NCBI RefSeq assembly: GCF_031928785.1
Contig: NZ_JARQAL010000001.1
Origin: Enterococcus_C asini_A
GTDB lineage: Bacteria > Bacillota > Bacilli > Lactobacillales > Enterococcaceae
Length of the DNA: 64,000 nucleotides
Reading direction: 5' to 3' (one strand)
Positions 8,416-17,413 of the stretch are shown in pieces. The translations under genes and the position numbers were made by a program. A model generated the notes under the pieces. The model was given only the letters and a program-made list of their open reading frames with translations, was not told where the DNA came from and did no database searches. How positions within the stretch are numbered: the stretch's first letter is position 1; each line of letters opens with the position of its first letter.

Positions 8416-8811
8416 ATGTTTTCTATCGGAATTGTTTTAGCCGGTTGGGCTACCGTGAAAGCCTGCAAAGAAAAGGCCTTTCTCTTTGGTATCAAGCAAA
8501 AAATGTTAATGGGATTTTTGCTTTTCATTGTGGCTGTGAGCTTTTATGTGAATAAAGACATTATGGCAGACCCGCGAAATGCCAATATCTCCAGTAACTT
8601 ATTGCAAAACTTTGAACTGCCTTTGTTTTCGCTGTTTTTTGGGATTTGTTTTGTTATGCCTAAAGCGTTGAAACGGCTTCTTTTAGCCTTTGGGGTTTTT
8701 ACTTTTGGCTATTTGACTTTGCATTATTTAATTGGGTTTCATAATCCCTACTGGTCAAACTTGGATTTACCGGTGAATTTTGGATTTTGGCGTTTGTTAA
8801 ATATCATTTGA
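8416..8811 (+). CDS. Small multi-pass membrane protein, unknown function
   Basis: A 131-residue hydrophobic protein with about four membrane segments: the N-terminus, LMGFLLFIVAVSF, the FSLFFGICFV region and LLLAFGVFTFGYL. I do not recognise the family. The ATG is preceded by AGGTGGGAG at good spacing, and a TATACT -10-like element lies at 8388. Its stop codon overlaps the -35 box of the leuS T-box promoter. No functional clue comes from its neighbours. Confidence 0.65.
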   Translation: MFSIGIVLAGWATVKACKEKAFLFGIKQKMLMGFLLFIVAVSFYVNKDIMADPRNANISSNLLQNFELPLFSLFFGICFVMPKALKRLLLAFGVFTFGYLTLHYLIGFHNPYWSNLDLPVNFGFWRLLNII

Positions 8812-8836
8812 AACTTTCTGATATTTCTGTTAGACT
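8808..8836 (+). promoter_or_regulatory. Promoter of the leuS T-box leader
   Basis: -35 TTGAAA (8808-8813), 17-bp spacer, -10 TAGACT (8831-8836) with a TG extension. Confidence 0.85.
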
Positions 8837-8842
8837 AGCAAT

Positions 8843-9098
8843 CAAATGATACTTGCACGTTGGATAAGGAATAGTAAAAAGTCCTCTTTTTCAAGAGAGC
8901 GCATGGTTGGTGAAAATGCGCAAAGAGCCTTTCGAACTCGCCTTAAAGTGCTTATCTTTGCGAAAGCCATTGTGGTTACTAGCAAGATACGGTGACGGCC
9001 GATATCCCGTTTGAGGTTGACGTTTAGTCAACAAAGATAGGTGGTACCACGTTATTTCACGTCCTATGAGAGCAATTGCTTTCTTAGGGCGTTTTTTG
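8843..9098 (+). promoter_or_regulatory. T-box leader, tRNA-Leu specific
   Basis: Contains the T-box core AGGTGGTACCACG (9039-9051), whose TGGT pairs with the NCCA end of uncharged tRNA. The Stem I specifier region reads GAA-CTC-GCC with specifier codon CTC (8937-8939), Leu. A terminator follows (CCTATGAGAGC / GCTTTCTTAGG then six T, ending near 9098), and part of it can pair with the T-box as antiterminator. Uncharged tRNA-Leu should therefore switch on leuS. Confidence 0.95.
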
Positions 9099-9135
9099 TA
9101 TTCACCACTAGCTTTAATCTAAAGGAGGAAGTACT

Positions 9136-11550
9136 GTGAATTACGATCACAAAAAAGTTGAGAAAAAATGGCAAAAATTCTGGGCAGCAAACAATACTTT
9201 TGTTACCCATGAAGACCAAGACAAACCAAAATTTTACGCCTTGGATATGTTTCCTTATCCCTCGGGGCAAGGCTTACACGTAGGCCATCCAGAAGGCTAT
9301 ACCGCAACGGATATCTTGTCCCGTATGAAACGGGCGCAAGGCTACAATGTATTGCACCCAATGGGCTGGGATGCCTTTGGTTTGCCGGCGGAACAATATG
9401 CCTTAGATACCGGCAATGATCCAGCAGAATTTACTGAAAAAAACATTCAAACGTTTAAACGCCAAATTAATTCTCTCGGCTTTAGTTACGATTGGAATCG
9501 GGAAATCAATACTACAGATCCTGAATACTACAAATGGACCCAATGGATTTTCACCAAACTTTACGAAAAAGGTTTGGCCTATGAAGCTGAAGTTGCCGTG
9601 AACTGGGTACCAGAATTAGGGACCGTCATCGCCAACGAAGAAGTCATCGATGGTAAAAGTGAGCGGGGTGGCTACGATGTCATCCGCAAACCAATGCGTC
9701 AATGGATGCTAAAAATCACGGCCTATGCCGATCGTCTTTTGGAAGATTTGGACTTGGTGGAATGGCCAGATAGCATTAAAGAAATGCAAAAAAACTGGAT
9801 TGGTCGCTCAGTTGGGGCCAATGTGACTTTCAAAGTAGCCGGTAGCGACGAAAGCTTTACTGTCTTTACCACCCGTCCAGACACATTGTTTGGAGCAACC
9901 TATGCGGTTTTAGCGCCAGAATTGGATTTGGTAAACAAAATTACCACTCCGGAACAAGAAGCAGCCGTAAGTGCCTATGTAGAAGAAGCAGCCAAAAAAT
10001 CTGAATTGAACCGGACCGATTTGGCTAAAGAAAAAACTGGGGTCTTTACTGGAGCCTATGCCGTCAATCCGGTAAACGGCAAAGAAATTCCAATTTGGAT
10101 TGCGGACTATGTACTATCAAGCTACGGTACGGGAGCAATTATGGCAGTACCAGCCCATGACGAACGGGACTATGAATTTGCTAAAACTTTTGGTTTAGAA
10201 ATCATTCCGGTCTTAGATGGCGGGGATGTAGCGGTGGCAGCTTTCACAGAAGATGGCCCTCACGTAAACTCTGAATTTTTGGACGGCTTGAACAAAGAAG
10301 AAGCCATGGATAAAATCATTGCTTGGTTAGAAGAATGTGGCGTGGGTAAAAAAGAAGTCAGCTATCGCTTGCGGGACTGGCTCTTCTCTCGTCAACGGTA
10401 TTGGGGTGAACCAATTCCCATTATTCATTGGGAAGATGGCACGACAACTACGGTTCCCGAAGCAGAACTGCCATTGCGCTTGCCGGTGACCAAAGATATT
10501 AAACCAAGCGGCACCGGAGAATCTCCATTGGCTAATATTTCCGATTGGGTAAATGTAGTGGATCCAGTGACGGGTAAAAAAGGCCGCCGAGAAACCAATA
10601 CCATGCCACAGTGGGCAGGAAGCTCTTGGTATTTCCTACGCTTTATTGATCCTCATAACCATTCAGAGCTAGCTAACTATGAAAAATTAGAACGTTGGAT
10701 GCCAGTGGATATTTATATTGGTGGGGCAGAACATGCGGTGCTGCACTTGTTGTATGCTCGTTTCTGGCATAAATTCTTGTACGATCTAGGGGTAGTCCCA
10801 ACGAAAGAACCGTTCCAAAAACTCTTTAACCAAGGAATGATCCTTGGGGGCAATAATGAAAAAATGTCCAAATCCCGTGGCAATGTAGTCAACCCTGATG
10901 ATGTGGTGGAAACCTACGGCGCTGACACATTGCGTTTGTACGAAATGTTTATGGGCCCATTGGATGCTTCCATTGCCTGGAGTGAAAATGGTCTGGAAGG
11001 CAGCCGTAAATTCTTAGATCGGATTTGGCGCTTGATTGTGGACGAAGATGGCAAAATGCGCGATCGCATCACCAACTTCAATGATGGCAAGCTGACCAAA
11101 GTCTACCATCAAACCGTTAAGAAAGTTACGGAAGACTACGAACACATGCACTTTAACACTGGTATCAGCCAACTGATGGTCTTCATTAACGAAGCGTATA
11201 AAGTGGATGCACTGCCTTATATTTACGTGGAAGGCTTTGTACAACTTTTGGCACCAATCGCTCCTCATTTTGCGGAAGAATTGTGGCAAATTCTAGGTAA
11301 CGACGGCGGTATTAGCTATGTACCTTGGCCGGTTTATGACGAAGCAGCGTTAGTGGAAGATGAAGTGGAGATTGTCGTGCAAGTTAACGGCAAAGTGAAA
11401 GCCAAAATTATGATTTCGCCGGATGCTACCAAAGAAGAAATGGAAGAATTGGCAAAAAGTCACGAACAGATCAAAGGACTTTTAGTAGGAAAAACCCTGC
11501 GCAAAGTGATCGCTGTACCAGGTAAATTGGTAAATATCGTGGCGAATTAA
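9136..11550 (+). CDS. leuS: Leucyl-tRNA synthetase
   Basis: Charges tRNA-Leu with leucine. The 804 residues are typical of bacterial LeuRS. The class I signatures HVGH (N-terminal, HIGH type, within PYPSGQGLHVGHPEGY) and KMSKS (within NNEKMSKSRGN) are clear, with the CP1 editing domain between them. Translation starts at GTG behind AAAGGAGG. Expression is controlled by the T-box leader directly upstream, and a strong terminator follows. Confidence 0.98.
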   Translation: MNYDHKKVEKKWQKFWAANNTFVTHEDQDKPKFYALDMFPYPSGQGLHVGHPEGYTATDILSRMKRAQGYNVLHPMGWDAFGLPAEQYALDTGNDPAEFTEKNIQTFKRQINSLGFSYDWNREINTTDPEYYKWTQWIFTKLYEKGLAYEAEVAVNWVPELGTVIANEEVIDGKSERGGYDVIRKPMRQWMLKITAYADRLLEDLDLVEWPDSIKEMQKNWIGRSVGANVTFKVAGSDESFTVFTTRPDTLFGATYAVLAPELDLVNKITTPEQEAAVSAYVEEAAKKSELNRTDLAKEKTGVFTGAYAVNPVNGKEIPIWIADYVLSSYGTGAIMAVPAHDERDYEFAKTFGLEIIPVLDGGDVAVAAFTEDGPHVNSEFLDGLNKEEAMDKIIAWLEECGVGKKEVSYRLRDWLFSRQRYWGEPIPIIHWEDGTTTTVPEAELPLRLPVTKDIKPSGTGESPLANISDWVNVVDPVTGKKGRRETNTMPQWAGSSWYFLRFIDPHNHSELANYEKLERWMPVDIYIGGAEHAVLHLLYARFWHKFLYDLGVVPTKEPFQKLFNQGMILGGNNEKMSKSRGNVVNPDDVVETYGADTLRLYEMFMGPLDASIAWSENGLEGSRKFLDRIWRLIVDEDGKMRDRITNFNDGKLTKVYHQTVKKVTEDYEHMHFNTGISQLMVFINEAYKVDALPYIYVEGFVQLLAPIAPHFAEELWQILGNDGGISYVPWPVYDEAALVEDEVEIVVQVNGKVKAKIMISPDATKEEMEELAKSHEQIKGLLVGKTLRKVIAVPGKLVNIVAN

Positions 11551-11559
11551 GCAGCACTT

Positions 11560-11607
11560 AAAAAAGCTCCAGACAGTAGCACACTGCTAGCTGTCTGGAG
11601 CTTTTTT
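11560..11607. terminator. Terminator after leuS (bidirectional)
   Basis: AAAAAGCTCCAGACAG pairs with CTGTCTGGAGCTTTTT over a 14-nt loop, with A/T runs on both sides. It also serves the convergent murE gene. Confidence 0.93.
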
Positions 11608-11663
11608 GGTGGGGAAAAATAGATTTGAGTTTTTATTCAGCACATAAACTAGTTCAAGGCTGC

Positions 11664-13175
11664 TTATTTATGTTCTTCAATCCACTCTTTAGCAATGGCA
11701 TAGTCTCCTTCATAGAAGACATCTTCCCCATTGACTTTTTGCATGGCGTCTAAGCCTTTGCCGGCGATAATCACCACGTCATCCTTTTGTCCCATGGCCA
11801 AAGCTTGACGAATTGCTTTTGAGCGATCCATTTCAAAATGTAAAAGCACCTCTGGGTTGGTAATGGCTTTAGCAATTTCATCGGCAATGGCTTGAGGATC
11901 TTCATAAGCGGGATCATCAGCGGTTAAAATGGCGATATCGGCTAATTCAGATAGCACATTACCGAAATCTTGTCGGCGACTTAAGGCTTTGTTACCTGGA
12001 CTGCCTAAGACTACCAGCACGCGACCGGTACTCTGTTTTTTGGCAAATTCCAATAAAAGTTTAAGGCTGATATAGTTGTGGGCATAATCGATATAGACGG
12101 TAGCTCCTGTTTGAGTCTGCAAGCGAATCATCCGGCCAGGAACGAGAACCTTACTTAAGCCTAGATAGGCTTCTTCGGTGGTTGCCCCTAAGAGGACGGC
12201 AGCGATAATCGCGGCTGTGGCATTGTCTTGGTTGAAATCCCCGGCTAGTTTAATCTGGTAATTTCCGGTAATTTGCAAGGGGTCTACACGATTTTCCAAA
12301 TAGAATTCATTTTGGTTTTTCGTGTTAGTGCTCACCCGATAATCCCCGGTGTTGCGCCCATAGGTATAGGTGGGAACCCCAAGATGATCACAAGTTTCGG
12401 CTACCAAATCATAATAATCCATATCCGCATCTAAGACCATCACCTTGGAGTTTGCTAAGAGCTGTCGCTTGCAATAGAAATAATCGTCAAAGGTGGGATG
12501 CTCAATGGGGCTGATATGGTCAGAGGAGATATTTAGAAAAATTCCCACATCGTATTGTAAGCCATAGACACGTTGGGTTTTATAAGCTTGGGAAGAGACT
12601 TCCATTATTAAATGAGTCATGCCATTGGCCACGGCTTCGGCCATCATTTGATACAAATCCAGTGATTCTGGTGTGGTCAAATGGGATTTAAAGAAATTTT
12701 TCCCGTCTAATGTGGTGTTCATGGTGGACAACAGCGCCGTTTGCCCCCCAGTAGTTTCTTGCAAAATACCATGAGTGAAGTAAGCGGCGGTAGTTTTGCC
12801 TTTCGTACCGGTGAAAGCCACAATTTTTAGTTTTTCTTGAGGATAGCTGTAAAAAGCCATACTGATCAACGCCATGGCTTTGCGAATATCTGTGGTAATC
12901 AAAGCGCAAGCAGCCTCAGTTTCATAAGGTTGATCTGCTAAATAAACTTCGAGACCTTGGTTTAAGGCAGCAGTTAAATATTCTTCTTTAAAGTTCAATC
13001 CTTTGCAAAAAAACAGCGTTTGACTATCCACTTGCCGGGAGTCGTAAGAAAGCTTGCTAAAGGTGAGTTGGGGCAATTTTTGCTTATCTAAATGCCAGCC
13101 AGCAGGAGTGATAAATTCTTTTAAAAGTCCGGCTTTTGTTAAGAGGTCGTACACCATTTCTAGGGTTAATGACAC
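11664..13175 (-). CDS. murE: UDP-MurNAc-tripeptide synthetase, probably L-lysine adding
   Basis: Adds the third amino acid to UDP-MurNAc-L-Ala-D-Glu in peptidoglycan synthesis. The Mur-ligase ATP loop GTKGKTTAAY is present. The substrate-recognition motif reads DDPA, not the DNPR of meso-diaminopimelate enzymes, which points to lysine. GTG at 13175 (503 residues) is chosen over the upstream ATG at 13214. GGGAG lies 7 nt before the GTG, and the ATG overlaps the -10 TATAAT of the gene's own promoter, so it would not be transcribed. It is divergent from the flippase gene. Confidence 0.93.
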   Translation of the reverse strand: MSLTLEMVYDLLTKAGLLKEFITPAGWHLDKQKLPQLTFSKLSYDSRQVDSQTLFFCKGLNFKEEYLTAALNQGLEVYLADQPYETEAACALITTDIRKAMALISMAFYSYPQEKLKIVAFTGTKGKTTAAYFTHGILQETTGGQTALLSTMNTTLDGKNFFKSHLTTPESLDLYQMMAEAVANGMTHLIMEVSSQAYKTQRVYGLQYDVGIFLNISSDHISPIEHPTFDDYFYCKRQLLANSKVMVLDADMDYYDLVAETCDHLGVPTYTYGRNTGDYRVSTNTKNQNEFYLENRVDPLQITGNYQIKLAGDFNQDNATAAIIAAVLLGATTEEAYLGLSKVLVPGRMIRLQTQTGATVYIDYAHNYISLKLLLEFAKKQSTGRVLVVLGSPGNKALSRRQDFGNVLSELADIAILTADDPAYEDPQAIADEIAKAITNPEVLLHFEMDRSKAIRQALAMGQKDDVVIIAGKGLDAMQKVNGEDVFYEGDYAIAKEWIEEHK

Positions 13176-13212
13176 GTAAATCTCCCTCGTTTCCTGAAAA
13201 AATTCTTTATCC

Positions 13213-13221
13213 ATTATAGCA
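13213..13221 (-). promoter_or_regulatory. murE promoter, extended -10
   Basis: On the minus strand TGC-TATAAT, an extended -10 with a weak -35. Transcription should begin near 13206, inside the longer murE frame. Confidence 0.7.
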
Positions 13222-13299
13222 TAAGTGGGATAGAGGGGACAGATTGGTGAAATTTACTAGGAGAAATACGGGGAAGTTGTTAAAACTTTCGAAAAACGG

Positions 13300-13327
13300 T
13301 TGTTCCTACTGAAATTTCTAGTAAAAT
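13300..13327 (+). promoter_or_regulatory. Flippase gene promoter
   Basis: TTGTTC, 16-bp spacer, TAAAAT, located 38 bp upstream of the start codon. Confidence 0.65.
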
Positions 13328-13364
13328 AGGACATATGTCTAAATCTTGAATGGGAGAAAATTAC

Positions 13365-15008
13365 ATGGCTGAAAATAAACATCCCCAACAGGCCTTAACC
13401 AATGAGGAGCGCATGGCTCGTGGTTCTCTTTGGCTGACCATTGGCAATATCGGTTCCCGTTTACTAGGGGCCATTTATGTGATGCCTTGGTTTTACTGGA
13501 TGGGTAGTGAAGCCTATCAAGCAAATGCCTTGTTTAACATGGGCTATAATTTCTACGCGCTGTTTTTAATGATTTCTACGGCGGGAATTCCGGCGGCGGT
13601 GGGCAAACAAACCGCTCATTATAATTCTTTAAATGAATATGGTGTCAGTCGTAAGCTTTTGAGAAATGCCCTAGGCGTGATGGCTGTCTTTGGTGGTGTC
13701 ATGGGAGGAATTATGTATCTGTCTTCTCCTTGGTTAGCCTCGATTTCTGGTGGTGGCCAAGAACTAGTCCCTGTGATTCGTTCTCTAAGTGTGGCGATTT
13801 TAGTTTTACCTTGTATGAGTGTGGTTCGGGGCTATTTCCAAGGACAAAGCGAGATGATGCCCTTTGCAGTCTCTCAAATTGTAGAACAAGTTGCCCGGGT
13901 CTTTTACTTGTTACTGGCCACTTTTATCATTATGAAATTGGGCAGTGGCAATTATCAAGAAGCTGTGATTCATTCCACCTTTGCGGCTTTTATCGGGGCC
14001 TTAGCTAGTATTGGGGTCTTGATTTATTACATGCGAAAAAATAAGGCTAGAAACGATGCCTTAATCGAAATGAGTGCCAATCGGGTGAAATTAGATACCC
14101 GGGAGCTAGTGGTGGAAACCATTCGTGAGGCAATTCCTTTTATCATCATTGGTACCGGCATTACCATTTTCAAATTAGTGGATCAAGTAACCTTTGTACG
14201 TTCTATGCAAGGATTTACTACTTATTCTTCTTCCCAGTTGCAAAAGCTCTTTTCTATTTTTAGCGCTAACCCTGATAAGTTGACCATGGTAGTCATTGGT
14301 TTAGCAACTTCCCTAGCTTTAACGGGATTGCCTCTTATCACCGAAGCTAAAACCTTAGGGCGACACAAAGAGCTTGCGAAATTGCTTTCGAATAATTTAC
14401 AACTCTTTGCTTTTGTGATGTTTCCAGCAACCTTGGGACTAATCGTTTTGGCCTATCCATTGAACACACTTTTTTATGCACCAAGTAAGCTAGGTGCTGA
14501 AGTTCTAGTAGTGGCTTGTATTGCGGGCTTATTCTTAGGCTTATACACAATTACCTCTAGTATGCTTCAAGGGATGTACGAAAATGGCGCAGCTATCTTG
14601 TTCTTTGTCATTGGTTTCTTAGTGAAATTGTTGACCCAATATCCCATGATTCGAGTTTTTGAAGTTTACGGACCACTGATTTCTACAATGATTGGTTTTG
14701 GCGTAACCGGCGCATTAAATCTGTGGAAGCTGTATCGAGTGGGGCGCTTTAACCGGGTATTGACTTTCCGTCGAATCGTTTTAATTACGATTATTAGTTT
14801 GATCATGTTTATCTTGGCTTTTGTCACCCGCCAAATTCTAGGCATCTTCTTATCTGCTGATAGTAAGATTGGTTCTTTTGTGATTATTATGGGGACTGTT
14901 TTGGTCGGAGGAGCAAGTTACACTTACTTGTCTTTAAAAGTTGGCTTAGCCGATAAACTATTAGGTCCTACCGCCGGGAAAATTCGCCGAAAATTGCATA
15001 TGAAATAA
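13365..15008 (+). CDS. Polysaccharide/lipid II flippase of the YtgP/MurJ group
   Basis: A 547-residue MATE/MVF-superfamily membrane protein with about 14 helices. It matches the SpoVB/YtgP group, whose streptococcal member acts as the lipid II flippase MurJ. The start ATGGCTGAA at 13365 lies behind GGGAG; the upstream ATG at 13350 overlaps that SD. Divergent pairing with murE supports a role in peptidoglycan precursor transport. Other SpoVB-like exporters belong to the same fold, so the lipid II assignment is an inference. Confidence 0.85.
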   Translation: MAENKHPQQALTNEERMARGSLWLTIGNIGSRLLGAIYVMPWFYWMGSEAYQANALFNMGYNFYALFLMISTAGIPAAVGKQTAHYNSLNEYGVSRKLLRNALGVMAVFGGVMGGIMYLSSPWLASISGGGQELVPVIRSLSVAILVLPCMSVVRGYFQGQSEMMPFAVSQIVEQVARVFYLLLATFIIMKLGSGNYQEAVIHSTFAAFIGALASIGVLIYYMRKNKARNDALIEMSANRVKLDTRELVVETIREAIPFIIIGTGITIFKLVDQVTFVRSMQGFTTYSSSQLQKLFSIFSANPDKLTMVVIGLATSLALTGLPLITEAKTLGRHKELAKLLSNNLQLFAFVMFPATLGLIVLAYPLNTLFYAPSKLGAEVLVVACIAGLFLGLYTITSSMLQGMYENGAAILFFVIGFLVKLLTQYPMIRVFEVYGPLISTMIGFGVTGALNLWKLYRVGRFNRVLTFRRIVLITIISLIMFILAFVTRQILGIFLSADSKIGSFVIIMGTVLVGGASYTYLSLKVGLADKLLGPTAGKIRRKLHMK

Positions 15009-15046
15009 AAGAAATCCGCCAACAATTGCTGGCGGATTTCTTTTAT
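15008..15046. terminator. Bidirectional terminator (flippase / Nudix)
   Basis: AAAGAAATCCGCCA pairs with TGGCGGATTTCTTT across an 8-nt loop, with T-runs on each strand. Confidence 0.92.
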
Positions 15047-15480
15047 TTTGCATTGTCTTGATAAAACGTTTTATCAGCAGTCTCTCCCAAGAAAATCGGC
15101 AACACTTTTCCTAAGGTTCCTGCTAATTTATCCGGGTGTAATTCAGACTTGGCTACCCAAAACTGGGCTTCCCCATGATCACTGACCTCTGTAGCTATGG
15201 CATCAACTTGAGCGTAGAAAAGTCCCGCTAATTCCCGATTCCCTTCTTTATCATTGCGCCATTCCCCAATCCCCATTAATGTGGGCTGAATGGTCAGTCC
15301 GCATTCTTCATGGATTTCTCGGATCATAGCTTGTTTTAGAGATTCATCTTTTTCCACATGACCACCGGGAAAAGTCCAGCCGGGCCAATCTGTTTTTTGG
15401 CGGTCTTGGACTAAGATTTCTCCTTGGGCATTTTCAATCATACAAATTGTGGTTAATTCCACTGAAAAGTCTCTTACCAT
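15043..15480 (-). CDS. Nudix hydrolase (MutT-like, 8-oxo-dGTPase type)
   Basis: A 145-residue single-domain Nudix protein. The Nudix box Gx5Ex7REUxEExGU is complete, running from GGHVEKDES to REIHEECGL. Members of this size remove oxidised or unusual nucleoside di/triphosphates, but the substrate is not readable from sequence. ATG at 15480 is preferred over the in-frame ATG at 15507, because AGAAGGAG precedes it by 8 nt and the longer N-terminus (MSKKEGALK) is that SD translated. Divergent from the pseudouridine synthase gene. Confidence 0.85.
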   Translation of the reverse strand: MVRDFSVELTTICMIENAQGEILVQDRQKTDWPGWTFPGGHVEKDESLKQAMIREIHEECGLTIQPTLMGIGEWRNDKEGNRELAGLFYAQVDAIATEVSDHGEAQFWVAKSELHPDKLAGTLGKVLPIFLGETADKTFYQDNAK

Positions 15481-15541
15481 TTTTAGCGCTCCTTCTTTTT
15501 TGCTCATTGTCTCTTAAGTTGTCAAGGAGGTCAATGATTCA

Positions 15542-15550
15542 TGTTATAAT
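15542..15550 (+). promoter_or_regulatory. Extended -10 promoter of the RsuA-type gene
   Basis: TGT-TATAAT 20 bp before the start codon. The short leader contains the SD AGGAGG. Confidence 0.6.
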
Positions 15551-15570
15551 CGAAAAAATAGGAGGTCCTT

Positions 15571-16287
15571 ATGCGTTTAGATAAATTTTTAGCAGATATG
15601 CAATTAGGTAGTCGCAAAGAAGTAAAAAGTTTTATAAAAAAAGGTCTAGTACAAGTGGATGGGCAAGTGGTCCGCTCTGATAAAACTCAAATTGATGAAA
15701 CCAAAGCTCAAGTAACTTTTGATGGAGAGGTAATTACTTATCAAAAGGATTTTTATTATATGTTAAACAAACCGGCTGGGGTAATTTCTGCCACCGTGGA
15801 CAATTATGAAGAAACCGTGGTGGACTTGTTAGCGGATGAGGATTTTCGAGAAGACCTATTTCCTGTGGGCCGTTTGGATAAAGATACCGAGGGCTTTTTA
15901 TTGTTAAGTAATGATGGTGCTTTGGCTCATCGTATCTTGTCACCAAGACACCATGTGGAAAAAGAATACTACGCCCAGGTTAATGGCATCATGACAATGG
16001 CTGATGTGCAGGCCTTTGCCAAAGGGCTAGTTATCGACGGTGGCGAAGAAACCCTGCCAGCTCAATTGACCATTGTGTCTGTGGATGAAGGAAATGAAAC
16101 CGCAGAAATTCGCTTGATTTTACAGGAAGGCAAATTTCACCAAGTCAAACGCATGGTTCAAGCAGTAGGCAAAGAAGTAACGTATCTAAAGCGTCTTCGT
16201 ATGGGAAATCTGACATTGGATCCTGAGTTGGCATTAGGCGAATATCGGGCTTTAACAGCCGCAGAAGTGAAAGCCTTAGAAGAATAA
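15571..16287 (+). CDS. RsuA-family rRNA pseudouridine synthase
   Basis: Converts uridine to pseudouridine in ribosomal RNA, probably 16S. The 238 residues begin with an S4 RNA-binding domain (about 1-60) followed by the synthase domain with the catalytic motif GRLDKDTEG near residue 100. SD AGGAGG is well placed. This family includes RsuA (16S position 516) and RluB/E/F relatives. The closest type by length and sequence is the Gram-positive RsuA-like protein; the exact target uridine is not determined here. Confidence 0.88.
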   Translation: MRLDKFLADMQLGSRKEVKSFIKKGLVQVDGQVVRSDKTQIDETKAQVTFDGEVITYQKDFYYMLNKPAGVISATVDNYEETVVDLLADEDFREDLFPVGRLDKDTEGFLLLSNDGALAHRILSPRHHVEKEYYAQVNGIMTMADVQAFAKGLVIDGGEETLPAQLTIVSVDEGNETAEIRLILQEGKFHQVKRMVQAVGKEVTYLKRLRMGNLTLDPELALGEYRALTAAEVKALEE

Positions 16288-16442
16288 AGGAGAGCTTTCG
16301 AAGTATGTAGTTTATGTATTTTGCGCTTAAAAAAAGCAAGCAAGCCCTTACTTGTTCTGGTAAAATAGAAAACAGTGAAGAAATACCTCGAGATTTTGTT
16401 TGCCAACGTGATTTCGAGGGAAGAAATCTAGGAGGAACAACA

Positions 16443-17312
16443 ATGAAGTATTATGGTGGTATTGAAGCTGGGGGCACTAAATTTATCTGTGCAGTCAGCG
16501 ATGAAAATTTCAAGATTGTGGAGGAAACAAGCATTCCCACTACAACTCCTGAGGAAACCTTGGCCCGCGTTTTTGAATTCTTTGATCAATTTGAATTAGT
16601 TTCCATGGGAATTGGTTCATTTGGACCTATCGGCATTGATCCAAGTCGGGATTCTTATGGCTATGTTTTGTCCACACCGAAACAAGGCTGGGCTCAATAC
16701 GACTTTTTAGGTAATATGAAAGAACATTATCCTAATTTACCTTTTGCTTGGACCACCGATGTGAATGCGGCGGCTTATGGAGAAATCAAAAAGGGAGCAG
16801 CCCAAGGCAAAAAAAGCTGTGTCTATTTAACTGTGGGAACCGGTATTGGCGGTGGCGTAGTGCTCAACGGCGAAATCTTCTCAGGCATCAACCATCCAGA
16901 AATGGGTCATATCCACGTGAAACGTCATCCTGATGACACGTATGCAGGAACCTGTCCTTATCACCACGATTGTTTGGAAGGTTTGGCAGCTGGCCCTTCA
17001 TTAGAAGCCCGCACCGGCATTAAAGGCCAAGATTTACCAGAAGATCATCCAATTTGGGACATCCAAGCCTACTACATCGCTCAAGCATTGATGAGCTATA
17101 CATTAACCTTGGCTCCAGAAATCATCGTTTTAGGTGGTGGCGTGATGAATCAGGATCATTTGTTGCTGAAGATTCGTCAACAATATGTTGCTCAAATGAA
17201 TGGCTATATGGAAACTCCAGAACCTAGTGAATACATTGTTCGCTGGGGACTGCCAAATAAAAGTGGTATTACAGGTTGCTTGATGTTGGCAGCAGATGTG
17301 GCAAAAGCCTAA
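16443..17312 (+). CDS. scrK: Fructokinase, ROK family
   Basis: Phosphorylates fructose to fructose-6-phosphate. The 289 residues contain the ROK ATP motif (GIEAGGTKF at the N-terminus), the LTVGTGIGGG segment, and the zinc site HxnCxxHxxC (GHIHVKRH ... CPYHHDC) that is typical of ScrK-type fructokinases. ATG at 16443 follows TAGGAGGAA. The frame extends 43 codons upstream, but that part lacks coding character and contains the probable promoter (TGG-TAAAAT near 16360). No sugar transporter lies beside it. Ends at a strong bidirectional terminator. Confidence 0.9.
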   Translation: MKYYGGIEAGGTKFICAVSDENFKIVEETSIPTTTPEETLARVFEFFDQFELVSMGIGSFGPIGIDPSRDSYGYVLSTPKQGWAQYDFLGNMKEHYPNLPFAWTTDVNAAAYGEIKKGAAQGKKSCVYLTVGTGIGGGVVLNGEIFSGINHPEMGHIHVKRHPDDTYAGTCPYHHDCLEGLAAGPSLEARTGIKGQDLPEDHPIWDIQAYYIAQALMSYTLTLAPEIIVLGGGVMNQDHLLLKIRQQYVAQMNGYMETPEPSEYIVRWGLPNKSGITGCLMLAADVAKA

Positions 17313-17320
17313 CAGAATCA

Positions 17321-17370
17321 AAAAAAGCTTCAAAACAGCTAGCCCGTAGCAGCTGTTTTGAAGCTTTTTT
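17321..17370. terminator. Bidirectional terminator (fructokinase / RluD-type)
   Basis: AAAAAGCTTCAAAACAGCT pairs perfectly with AGCTGTTTTGAAGCTTTTT around a 10-nt loop. Confidence 0.95.
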
Positions 17371-17413
17371 AATTTAATTCCGAAGCGAGCAAAACGAATT
17401 TCTTCCGCCTTTC

